Origin: Hemibagrus wyckioides
Taxonomy: Eukaryota > Chordata > Actinopteri > Siluriformes > Bagridae
NCBI RefSeq assembly: GCF_019097595.1
Contig: NC_080726.1
Coordinates: forward strand, 13,037,705 to 13,101,704
DNA: 64,000 nucleotides
Direction: 5' to 3'
Shown: piece after piece, positions 53,681-64,000 of the stretch
Layout of the letters: each line of letters starts with the position of its first letter
Numbering within the stretch: position 1 is the stretch's first letter
Position numbers and translations under genes: made by a program
The notes under the pieces: model-generated
Database searches by the model: none
What the model saw: the letters and a program-made list of their open reading frames with translations, nothing else
Told to the model about the DNA's origin: nothing

Positions 53681-56220
53681 ATTCACTACTTCTTACTCCT
53701 CTTCCCCTTATCATTCTTACATTCCTTCCCAAATGTTAGAGTTCCCCTCTCACTGTCCATCCATTTACATTTATTCATTTGGCAGACGCTTTTTCAAAGC
53801 GACCTACAAATGAGACAAAATATAATCAAAACATGAAGCTGTGGATTAAAGGTTTTGCTCAACGGTCCGTCAGTACTTTGGCAGATAAACTCCTAGTCAT
53901 CTTACAACTAGCTCAAAAGCATTAAGCACTGAGCTAGCACTGCCTGAGCAGCCACCCATCCTTAACTCGGTTTTCTCTCTAAGAATCATGCAGACTGTCA
54001 GAGGCACAAATGTGCAAGGTCCCTCTCCCAGCCTTCCCCTTTGATTGCAGTTCAATAGCAAAAACTAGTGCCTTGTAAAGAAACAATGTCCTGCATTCCA
54101 TTTGTTAAATGATCAGTAAAAGAACAATTCTGAATTAGGGGAAAGTAACCCTAACAAAAGCCATTCATTAGAACAAGAAATGTAGATACTTTTATGTTGC
54201 CAAAAATCACCCTAAAATGAAGGCCACAAAAACATACAGGCAGATGTCTTTGTGTAGCCTTGGTTGTTTCTTTATTTTAAGAAGCAGCTTTATTCAGTTT
54301 GTACCCCATACCCTGGCCTACAGTTGTGGTTGCTGTTGCTTCATTGTGCACTGTTATAATTTCAGTGTTCAGTAGAAAACCAAGCTTTTAAATGCCTTTT
54401 CATTAGTTAGTTAATTCAGTAGTTATTGTTTGTATGGATAATTACTGTCATTCTAAGAGATGTTAAATTTGCACATACAATGACATAAAGTAACACTATG
54501 TTATCTAACAAGAGATAGTTATCTACAGGAGACAGGATTTATTGTTTATAATTGTTGTTCCCATTGAAAGGATGCAAAATATTCATATTTGTATGTGTTC
54601 TGCATGACTGGGCAGACATGGGTGTATGGGGCAATTCATGATTCTGTAATTAATAATAATATACACTACCACACAACACTACATACTTTAAAGGGTTAAT
54701 AAATAACACATATAATTCTGTAATTTTCTATGTAAACCAAAAAATAGGACAGACACTACCCTAGTATAATCACCTGTGCTAAAGTATATTCAGTTAAGTA
54801 ACTAATCAGTAAAATTATATAATGGAGTGACACTGAAACAGATTTACATCTGAAAGTAATTTCAAAAATGTATAATTTCATGAGTCAACAATCTAATAAT
54901 ACTCAAATAATCTAAAATAAATTGTACATAATTTTCTGAAACATCTATATATATATATCTCTCTCTCTCTCATTTCCGTTTTAATAGGTCTTATTAATGC
55001 TCCACTTCAGCAACTCTAGCAGTCAGAAAAGTGTGTAAATATATTTGTCAACAAGTGCTTAGATAAATAAACAGCAATATTTAACCTACGTCAATTTGCT
55101 CTGAATATGGCTGGCATATTAGTGTACATAAGCACAGCATGACTGAGAGCTGAGATCTCTCAACTTTCCACCCTTAACTAGATCAACTGCTTTGGGTCAT
55201 CTCAGTTACCATTATCCATAGGCAGAATTAAGATTTTTGACTCATCACTCGCCTACAGTTACTGGCTAAATGTAAGGGGAAAAATTGGCTTGTTCACCTT
55301 TTCTATGAGCAACTTGATCAACAGAACTGCAAAAAAAAAATGTCAAATGCAACATGGCTTAACAGATCTAGGTATTTTTTCCATAGTGTTGTCAGACTGG
55401 AACTTATTTATGTATTATTGAACTTGTGTAGTGCAAACATTGTCTCTGTAGTGATATGAGACTAGTGAAAGGCATTTAAGATTGAGTGCAAAATGTCCTA
55501 CAGTATAACCAGTAGTAAACACAATCACTGAAATGTGGCGATTTGTGACAAGTGTATTGTTTTAGGGTGACTTTTTAAACTATACATCTTTCAGTAAAAT
55601 ATACTATACATGTTCCATCCAAATACTATGACTTCGATTTCTAAACACTTTTCATTTGATTCATTTACAAAAAGAACTAATGGGTAGATATTTTAACAGC
55701 AATTTAGAGTGTATAAAATATCTCTCTGTTTTATTCCTTTTCAGATCAATTTATTAATGCATTTTGTTCATCTACACAGTCACATAGGCTACTTGATATT
55801 ATTGATTTGTAAACATTTATTTGTCCAAGAAGATATATTTTGATAATTTCACTATGTATTTTTTAATGTGCATCAGTTGGACAACCTGGTGACAATATCC
55901 ATGTTTATGTGTTCATGTGAACTATCTACTACAAGAAATATTTGTGATGATTGTTATGCTTGGAGTCAGTTCTGGGTTTGCTAACTAGGCTACTGCATGC
56001 TGTTATTATGAATTTGTGCTTCTTTCTTTTTTCAGCAGTGTATTAGCATGTTAATAACATCAAGTGGGAATTCTCCCCCTATGGATATACCATTAATAGA
56101 TAGACCATTAATAAACATTTGGTGTTTCGTACATTGTTTCCTGTTGTGATTTGTAGAAAATTTAAGTTGTTTTTTTTTTTTAAAAAAAAGAGCAAAACAA
56201 CAATGCTTTTAATGTGTGGA
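53681..56220. other. clip3 3' region and intergenic spacer
   Basis: It begins with clip3 3' UTR. A repeat fragment ATTTGGCAGACGCTTTTTC lies at about 53776, the conserved end of a common fish repeat. Candidate AATAAA signals are scattered (for example near 55065 and 56104), and none can be chosen. No other gene is seen. Confidence 0.5.
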
Positions 56221-56229
56221 ATGTCAAGC

Positions 56230-56235
56230 TTTATT
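56230..56235 (-). terminator. polyadenylation signal of homeobox gene
   Basis: AATAAA on the minus strand, about 55 bp after the stop at 56291. Confidence 0.6.
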
Positions 56236-56290
56236 TTTGTTTAAAACAGAGATGTTCAGCTGTAAATAAAATAAGATAAATGAAAGTTGT

Positions 56291-57413
56291 TTAAGGCTCT
56301 GGTGAGTCACTTGAGTTTTTCTGCCTCTTGCGGCGAGCCCGGCGATTTTTGAACCAAACCTACAAAGTGAGAGAGAAGAAAAAAAACTTTTCATTATTAC
56401 ATTCAAACAAGGAAACTCATCAAATATAGTGCCACATACAGTTTATACTGTCAAAAAAAGAAAAGAAGGCTTTAAGGGGGAAAAAATGGCAGATTTTTTA
56501 GTATCAACAATAAATAAGTATTTGGCGCCCCCTGCTGTCTATATGATAAACTTCAACTACAATGCAACTAAAACAACAGCAATCCTTCCTATTCTTTTAG
56601 AATGTTTATGCTTTGCGGTACAGTGCTACTGCAAATAAATTAATTAAGATATTCAAAATAAAGCTGCATTAAAATATCTCAGAGTTTGAGGTCTGAATAG
56701 CCAAGAAGGTAGTTATCTTACCCGCACTGTCTCTTCGCTGAGGCCCGTGTTTCTCGCCAGTTGTGCACGCGCTTCCGCAGTTGGATAGTCGGTGATGTTG
56801 AAGAGCTGATCGAGCTGTTTCACCTGGCTTTCGGTGAACACTGTCCTGATGCGGTTTCGTTGTCTGTGCTGAGGATTTTGATGACTTTCCTCTTTGTCGT
56901 AATCTGCATTATTAGAAAATTTCAAATGAATATATCTTCAGTGTTGAAAATAAACCATGCAATACTGTCAGAAAATATTAGACTTTGTGCACGCAAAGAT
57001 GCACACATATATGCATAGCCTATTTAGAAGAAAAAAAACTTCATATACATATAAATGTATTGGTACCTACTAAAAGTATAAGTCTTACCTGGATGGGCAT
57101 GAAACCAGTGCTCCCCGCTGTGGAAACCCATGTTAAAGTTGGTCTGATAGCAAGCGACAGGTCCACAGCAGTGGAAAGTGTTATAACAAGCTGCTGTGTC
57201 GTAGATGCCCGTGCAGGTCGCAGGGAAAGCCATCACTGCCATCCCGCTTGCATGAGGGTTAAACCCACTCGCTGAAGGCAGGCTGACTTTACTACAATCT
57301 TCCTGAAAGGTCTGTGATGCTGATGAAAGGTCTGCATGCGGTTGAGGTCCAGCCCTTTCCCCCAGAATGTAATCAATAGTGAAGTTGGAGAACTTCGATG
57401 CATCCATGTTCAT
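56291..57413 (-). CDS. dharma: paired-like homeobox protein, Dharma/Bozozok-like
   Basis: There are three minus-strand exons: 57089-57413 (ATG 57411-57413), 56722-56903 and 56291-56359. They join in phase to 191 residues, close to the 192 I recall for zebrafish Dharma. An eh1-type repression motif FTIDYIL lies at 11-17. The homeodomain is at 124-183, starting RNRIRTVFTESQVKQ, with helix 3 GLSEETVRVWFKNRRARRKR across the last intron. Residue 50 is Lys, giving a bicoid/goosecoid-type preference. The protein ends eight residues after the homeodomain. Dharma acts in the yolk syncytial layer and organizer, downstream of maternal beta-catenin, as a repressor of vox/vent-type genes. No defect is visible. 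Another paired-like class is possible; I rank Dharma first on length, motif and homeodomain pattern. Confidence 0.7.
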
Positions 57414-57492
57414 TTCTCAGTTATCTTCTAATCATGAAATCCTGCTTGTGGTAACTCTCAGGTTGTTCTGTCTCAGTCTGGAGTAAGACTGA

Positions 57493-57500
57493 TATTTATT
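57493..57500 (-). promoter_or_regulatory. TATA-like box of homeobox gene
   Basis: AATAAATA on the minus strand, about 80 bp above the ATG. It would give a start near 57465. Confidence 0.45.
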
Positions 57501-57580
57501 CTCTCCACCATCTTAAATCCAAGGTTGGGATTAATAACTCCATTATTGGTCAATTATCACCTCTGTGTTCATTGTGGAAG

Positions 57581-57680
57581 TACAAAGGTTCTTCAAAGGC
57601 CCACTACAAGGCAATTATCTTTTGATATGACAGTTAAAGGAGCTTGAAATCCTTTGTACATCTCAGTTTTGATGACTTTG
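57581..57680. promoter_or_regulatory. cluster of Tcf/Lef-type sites upstream of homeobox gene
   Basis: WWCAAAG motifs are TACAAAG (57581-57587), TTCAAAG (57592-57598) and, inverted, CTTTGTA (57652-57658). A weaker CTTTGAC starts at 57676. All lie 170-270 bp above the ATG. Confidence 0.5.
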
Positions 57681-58157
57681 ACACTTTTCTGTTCAAGGGA
57701 AAAGTTAAAACTAAAATCACTCTTAAATATAGTAAGCTTTTACGTTGGCTTAATTAAAGGCCTCGGATTTTTTTTTAGGTTAAATACAATGTGCGGACAA
57801 TAATAAGAGGAAGTATATTTTAGGTTGTAACATTAGTTTTCTTTATATATATCCTAGTATGAATGAACAACCAAAAAATAATTATGTTTATAGGACATAA
57901 TCAATTTCCTCTATTTGAACCAGTATAGTTATTGTTTACAGTTTTCCTTCATACGCCGAATCTCGACACATTGCACATCATGGAACTATCATGGATGTGA
58001 TAGTAAAAATCAATTACTATAGCTAATATATAATTTAGATATGATTAACCACCAACTTTCACTTTATTATCCGTATGGAACTTCAAAAATAGGTCTGCAT
58101 CAAATCATGCACGTGGCCTTGTTTCATGACATCAGACCCTGATGGTTTTTGGAATAA

Positions 58158-58215
58158 TGACGTCACACATTGATGTTAGAACTTCAAAGACCAAAAACGT
58201 GAATATAAAGAGCAG
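58158..58215 (+). promoter_or_regulatory. CRE plus TATA, candidate plus-strand promoter
   Basis: A palindromic TGACGTCA at about 58158 is followed about 45 bp later by GAATATAAAGAGCAGCG. A possible donor-containing leader (GGG|GTATGG) lies near 58295. No coding exon follows in the window, so its target is unknown. Confidence 0.35.
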
Positions 58216-58329
58216 CGAATTTCTCTGAAGTTTGTTAGATGAAAGTCGACTTGCTGTATAGACGAAAGTCTTGTGATCACCTTGAATAGATGGGGTATGG
58301 ACTTGTTCTTTATTTATCAGTTTTATTCT

Positions 58330-61300
58330 GTGAAGGGTGTTCGTGCAGGTTAGAACATACTAATGGTTGCTTATTTTCTTGATTGAAAGCAGAGGCTTTT
58401 CTTTCAGTGAAATATGAAGTGTGACAATGTCGCCATCTTCATGTTTCACATGGGGGTGCTATTATTTAAAGCGATAACAACTGTTGTATATATTTTTTTT
58501 AGTTTAAGGTGAAATTATATGCTTATTTTAACAATATTAGGCTACATATAATAGCTAATAATTCAACTTATACCACTTAGATATATCTATAAGTATACTT
58601 CCATTAAAAGGTTTAAGTTATTGTGGATCTGATTCATTTTTCTCTAAACGTGCTAATAAATTGAGAATATCTTAAAAGCAATAAATGGAAAGTTATGTTA
58701 AAACCACAAGATTTTCCTGTGAAGGTTTCCATGATGTAAACCACAAGGACTTCATTAAAGTGCTTTAAATCTTACATACTAACAATACATAATAATACCC
58801 ACCAGCATTATCAACTTTTTTTAAGTCATCTATGTATGTTTAGAAACAAATTAATGGAAAACATGGAAATATTTGTGATTAAGACACTGTTCCACTGATT
58901 AAGATTGGAGTGTTTTTTATTCCACTAAAATCAGAACAAATGAAGAATGCAATATCATCCCATATGTAGAGTTAAAGATCAAAGCAGTAGCAGCAGCTCA
59001 GGCATTTAAAACATCATCATCCATCAAAGCAACACTGTCTAACAATGAAAATAGCCCAGCATAGCACCACATGGTGCAGACTAACAGAAAATCTCTTTGA
59101 GCATAGCACATTGAATTATGAATTGATGTGACCCATTTTCAGTTTTCTGATACACATTTCTGTGAGTAACAAGCACACATGAGCATGAGCATCCACTACT
59201 GCAGTCAGGATTCGATTTGGGCCAACAGGCAATTAGCAAAAGCATAACCTCTTTCAAACAGAAATGCATGCTTATAGTGAAGGCTCCAAGCAGCAGCTCT
59301 GATCTGAGCATGTAACATACGGTTCACTGAACCTGACATAAATCCAAAATGGCAAAAATAGATTCAACAGTGCAGCATCTAAACAAATTTAACACATTTT
59401 TTTTGTGTGTTCAGGGTCAACCTATCACAGTGTTAATTGATTATTTGCTTTGATTTGATTTGTATAGTCGTGAATGATACACGTATGGATTTCCCTTAAG
59501 CATAAGAAACAACCAATTTCTGAGTAGTATTCCAAGTATTTACTTCTCTCTGATTGGAAAAGACAACTGCCTGTTGGCCAAGTCATTTCAGGTCACATAG
59601 GCTGCAGGGTACTGATGAACAATATGTCCTAACAAAGCTTTCATTACCCAATTAAAGTCCCACAGAATAAGATATCTTAAGTTATTGCATCCTTTTAACA
59701 CATGAAGGCAGTTGTCGCGAGGACATGAAATGAAAGCCCATGTGATAAGTATCATGCAGTACAGAGCACTGCCAGAAGAGAGAGCTCATATATTAGAATA
59801 AAGCCCAGAGAAAACCAATTTCTTTTTTTCTTTCTTTCATTCTTATTTTCGATGGGTTCCATGTTTTCACTAATTTATGCTTTGCTTGAAGATGACGTGC
59901 CATGAAGCACATAAACTCGGCTTATTCTTTAATTTAAGTATACCCTTCACTGACATGCATTATGGAGACATATTAAGATCACGTGCCTCCCGTTTATTAA
60001 TGTAGCGGATGCTACCGACGATATTAAGCGTACTTGAGCTGTACTGTTGTCCAGGCATTGATTTAGACCAAGTCTTTGAACTGTTCAATACTTGGGAGAG
60101 TGCTGGTTCTAATCCACCAATTGACTATATATATATATATACTTGGCCTCTCTAAAGGTGTATAAGAGTCAGGTAATGGGAATTTTTTGGTAGAACAAAA
60201 AGAACATCAGTGCACCTTTGTTACAGCGGAAGGGCACCCATGCACAAACATTTGTCTACACACATGCACATTCACTTTCGCAAACACATTACACAACGCA
60301 ATCTACCAAAACGGTGATGCATTTGTAAGTTTTCCATATTAACTCCATTATCCAGGACAGCTGTCTCTGTGCCACATCACTAATCTCCCTAAACATAGGG
60401 CCAAGAGGCATCCAGTGTGGCTGTGATTACTATAAACATTTATATATAAGTAATATAGTGTTTGATCTTCAATTTAACCACACCATTCATTGTTATAAAT
60501 GATACTGAGAGAGAGTATAAACTTCACTTTTGGCTCCATTCTGTATTGAAGCCTGTGACCTCCTGGCCTTTACACCTCATTGGACACATGTGCTATTGTT
60601 TTTCTGGATGGGCCATTTTTGGGAGCTCGTCTTGCCTTCATAATTAAAGTGGGGGTACAGCAAATAAATCCAGTCCATTGCATAATTACAGTGTGTTTTG
60701 TTCATAATAAGCAGAGAGAGTAATCCTTTCAGACAGTGAATTATCACAGAAGGAACCCTACCCATGCAGGGAATAAGTGAGAGCTACCACTTTCTGTGAT
60801 ACCAGGCGGGTAAGGAGAAAGATTAATAGAGGCTATCTGTGTGAGTGGTGCATGAGTGAAGGTTGTCTGGCAGATCCCAGAGATGCTGGTGTATTGGCAC
60901 ACTCTTCTCTTCCACTCTGATCAAAGGAGATAAATGGTGTCACTGTGTCTTGCCATGTTTAGAGCCAATGCTTGTCACAGGGTAAGGCATGCCCCTGAGG
61001 GTTTCTCCTTTGTTCCTCTCTAATCAGCAAAACAAAGCTTCTAGGAGGGTTGCCTATTAATATACAGTTATGCAGCTCTCCAGACAAAACGTGCTAAACA
61101 CACACAGTTCGTAGGTGTGGAATAAGAGCATAGCCACCCAGCCATATGGTTTTGGGGTTGTTGTTTTTTTTTTTCAAATATTATTTATTGAAATGTTTAT
61201 TGAAATGTGTGGTGTCTCTATTTTTCACACCAGATCATCTGTAAACATTTTCACACTTAATTTTTCAAATATCCAGACATCCAGACGTTTTATTCTACAA

Positions 61301-61760
61301 TTCACTGAAATTTCCTTGGAACACTGCTCTTACCTAACTGGCTGATTTGAGTATGATTTCATTTGAAATTCATGTTGCACTCCTTACAGGCCCATCAGCG
61401 AGTCTCATCAATGCAAATAGATATGTGTACAAATAGGTCACTAATTTTAGATTTCACCGATAAATGCAACGTCATTGATCAATCCTACCGAATGAATAAC
61501 GGACTATTTAGACAGATTTAATTAGACATACTGAGCTGGATATGAAGAAAATTAAATGATGAAAATGAATACATATAGACCTACGTGATGACGTGCAGGG
61601 AACATGAATTATATTATAAATCCTATAAATAGAAACGATTTTTTTAAACTACTGTACGTTTTAATTAATAAAACATTTGTGTGTTTACTGGTCAATAAAA
61701 TTATTAGGGAAATCCGAATGATTTAAAAACCCTGTTTGCACCCGGGAAAAATCCTGAGAT
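58330..61760. other. intergenic, no gene seen
   Basis: AT-rich spacer. I found a short TA run (60127-60140) but no exon with splice sites and no recognisable repeat family. Short ORFs (for example 59081-59311 and 61115-61345) show no family pattern. Confidence 0.5.
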
Positions 61761-61769
61761 AAAAGCACA

Positions 61770-62038
61770 TGACGTAAGCCGGGGGCGTGGTTTCAGAGTA
61801 CCTGTGTCAGGTGATATTTCGATTTACCTGTAACTCCTGAGTTTTTGTTTCCTTCCCTGTGCTTATAAGGTGTGGTTTGATTGTTTTGTATTTGGAAAAG
61901 TTTGCCCGTTTTGTTTTCCGAGTCAAAGACTAAGATCTGTAAGATCTAATAATTTCGCATTGAGGAGAGAATTTATTTTGGTTGGGAAGTTCTACGGAAC
62001 TTAATTAGCTTCTGCAGGAAGTCAAGAGCATCAACAAG
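61770..62038 (+). promoter_or_regulatory. candidate promoter and first exon of a downstream gene
   Basis: TGACGTAA, GGGGGCGTGG and two CAGGTG/ACCTGT E-boxes precede TATAAG at about 61864-61869. The following 150 bp ends at a strong donor GTAAGT (62038-62043). This fits a non-coding first exon of a plus-strand gene whose coding part lies beyond the window. Confidence 0.45.
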
Positions 62039-62729
62039 TAAGTGCAGCGTTTATTCCCGAGTGTTATACTTGGCGATACAATCGGAAATGTGTTCAGTAT
62101 AACGCAGATACATTAGTTCCATGTTGAGTTTTTTGTTCTACATTCATAAGCCTGCATTTCACATTGTGTTCTTGTGTGATATATTCTCAGGCTTTAAATA
62201 ATTGCTGGTGTTAGTGCTTGTTTTTCGACCCGCTCTTTCATTTTATCGGTTCATAGCTGTTTAAGACCATATATTTTGCAAACAACTGCCAGCCTGTGGC
62301 ATAGTAGGTATGACATCCTGAGTATATATGTCAAGTCATCCTGTTAGCTGCCTTCTGGGTGTCTGTTAGCCTATTCATTCTTTTTAGCTTGTGAAATGTG
62401 ATCCTGAAACCCCTTTTGTATGGTCAGTGAAGGGCCACGGTGCACTGTAGTCCATTAGAACTGGTCATGGTTTCATGTACATCTTTTGATATTTTAATAT
62501 ATCAAAGATAGGCTATTCATTTTAAGAAATGTAAAAATCTCACTACGTAATGTCTTTAATTGCATGCACTCGAACAGTTTTCAAGCTTTTCTTTTCACTT
62601 TTTGAGGTATCACACTTTTCACCTTTTGTTTAAACATATTTTGTTTTTACTTTATCCAAAATGACAAGCTCATTGAAATAAAACTCTACGTTATTTGGTG
62701 CTTGGAGGATTTTTAATACAGAGCATATA

Positions 62730-63198
62730 CACTGATCAGGCATAACATTATGACCACCTGTCTAATATTGTGTTGGTTCCCCTATTGCCGAAAAAACAGC
62801 CCTGACCCGTCATGCACTGTGTATTCTAACACCTTTCTTTTCGAACCTTTTTTTCAACAATTTGAGCAACAGTAGCTCGTCTGTAGGATAGGACCACAAG
62901 GGCCAGCCTTCGCTCCCCACGTGCATCAATGAACCTTGGCTGCCCATGACCCTGTCGCCAGTTCACCACTGTTGATAGATACTGACCACTGCAGACTGGG
63001 AACACCCCACAAAGAGCTGCAGTTTTGCCAATGCTCTGATCCAGTCGTCTAGCCATTACAATTTGGCCCTTACGCTCAAATCCTTACGCTTGCCCATTTT
63101 TCCTGCTTCTAACACATCAAAACAGGTGCCATGATGAGGAGATAATCAGGGTTATTCACCTCACCAGTCAGTGCTCATAATGTTATGCCTGACTGGTG
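62730..63198. mobile_element. Tc1-type MITE with transposase N-terminal remnant
   Basis: The ends are CACTGATCAGGCATAACATT (62730) and AATGTTATGCCTGACTGGTG (ending 63198), flanked by TA. The minus strand encodes a Tc1 helix-turn-helix remnant (RLDQSIGKTAALCGV, then RRATVAQIVEK). At 469 bp it cannot encode a full transposase. Confidence 0.8.
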
Positions 63199-63200
63199 TA

Positions 63201-64000
63201 TTTTTGCTACCCAAGCAGAGTTCTTGTAATTAAAAGGGGCACCACATAAATCCACGGCATTTTCATATACATATTTTTTTTTTATACAGCTTAGACTCTA
63301 TATCCTTCTTACCACATCTTGTAGTGCCCATCAGCATAAAAAAGAGTAGTAATTGTGGCTGAAACCAAACAGAGATGACTTTATGGAACATATTGTGTGT
63401 TCTGTTTGTAAGTTTGTTGTGAACAGAAGGCTCTAAAATTACACAGATGTGCTTGGCTGATTGACAAAACGACAGACCACAGACTGTCTATCCTTTTATA
63501 GGATAAATTTGCTCTTATACCACTATTTCAATTTAAAGGCTGACTACTCTTGCAGTCCCAAAGTTCAGTTTCTGTGCTTGCTATAGTTTATAACTCATGC
63601 AGGCTCAAGAGGATAGAGCCATTTCCCTGCTTTTGCCTAAATCCATAAAATGTGTTTTATCCAGTCTCTAGGAAGCAGTGGTATGTCAGGGTCTATTCCA
63701 TCCAATTTCCACTTCTATAATTGGTTTGATTAAATATTTACAATTGCTTTGGTACATGCTTCAAATTTAAATCTAGTGAAGGACATGTAGAATGCTTATT
63801 AGGCCTTGGTAAGTAAAGGTTCTAATGGGGAACTTAAGCCATTATGAGTTTGTACTTTGCAGGTAGTTGTTGCATAAAATATGAAAACATGGTAATGACC
63901 ATGTGAATAATGGAGTTCAGTAGTAAATTATATTGTATTTAACCCAGGATTCCATAGACTGCCCTTCTCGTTCAGAGAGACTCCTCCTCCAACTCTCTTC
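63201..64000. other. intron-like or intergenic sequence, nothing recognised
   Basis: No ORF with family similarity and no repeat structure was seen. If the candidate promoter at 61.8 kb is real, this is its first intron. Confidence 0.4.

Noticed and set aside
53427..53813. 128-codon plus-strand ORF over clip3 exon 12
   Set aside because: It is intron-retained reading of the exon, running into intron and 3' UTR.
62826..63056. 76-codon ORF as an independent gene
   Set aside because: It is the transposase N-terminal remnant of the Tc1-type MITE at 62730-63198.

Overview
The window is teleost nuclear DNA, probably from an otophysan such as a catfish. The evidence is vertebrate intron-exon structure, a CLIP3 orthologue, a Dharma/Bozozok-like homeobox gene, fish CYP2-type P450 exons, and a dense load of fish Tc1, hAT, DIRS, Gypsy, SINE and retrovirus-like repeats. 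The species assignment is inference. All gene models were read by eye from ORFs, splice sites and phase.

Layout. (1) 1-1.6 kb: two phase-compatible minus-strand exons of an unidentified gene, with a tandem CCAAT/GC-box array on their upstream side. (2) 1.58-8.0 kb: a dead Tc1-like transposon that holds a DIRS-type tyrosine-recombinase retrotransposon, which holds a PIF/Harbinger-type MITE; a SINE sits near the Tc1 right end. (3) 8.4-39.1 kb: two broken minus-strand CYP2 genes. Copy A (exons 8-4 at 8.5-11.0 kb, exons 3-1 at 32.6-33.9 kb) is split in intron 3 by a 21 kb stack: a plus-strand Gypsy element (11.1-32.4 kb) whose 5' LTR was itself hit by a 14 kb minus-strand endogenous retrovirus (12.4-26.4 kb). 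Copy B (36.9-39.1 kb) has lost exons 1, 3, 4 and part of 6. (4) 41.2-53.7 kb: clip3, plus strand, 13 coding exons predicted to encode 538 residues, apparently intact. (5) 56.2-57.4 kb: a 191-residue paired-like homeobox gene, minus strand, apparently intact. (6) 57.5-64 kb: mostly non-coding, with two promoter-like stretches and a Tc1-type MITE.

The least ordinary object is the retrovirus. It has a gammaretrovirus-like gag-pol-env core: one CCHC knuckle, gag and pol in one frame across a TGA, and an Env with CX6CC. It also has two open leader ORFs between the 5' LTR and gag, an open 140-codon ORF overlapping the env stop, a tRNA-Trp-type primer site, and LTRs that share about 415 bp nearly identically but have unrelated upstream U3 sequence. 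Gag and pol are broken in several places while env is open. This layout recalls complex fish epsilonretroviruses, but I see no recognisable homology for the accessory ORFs.

The cellular genes have separate roles. CLIP3 is a microtubule- and membrane-associated CAP-Gly/ankyrin adaptor. The homeobox gene, if it is Dharma, is a dorsal-organizer repressor under maternal beta-catenin. The CYP2 pair is a decayed xenobiotic/fatty-acid monooxygenase duplication.
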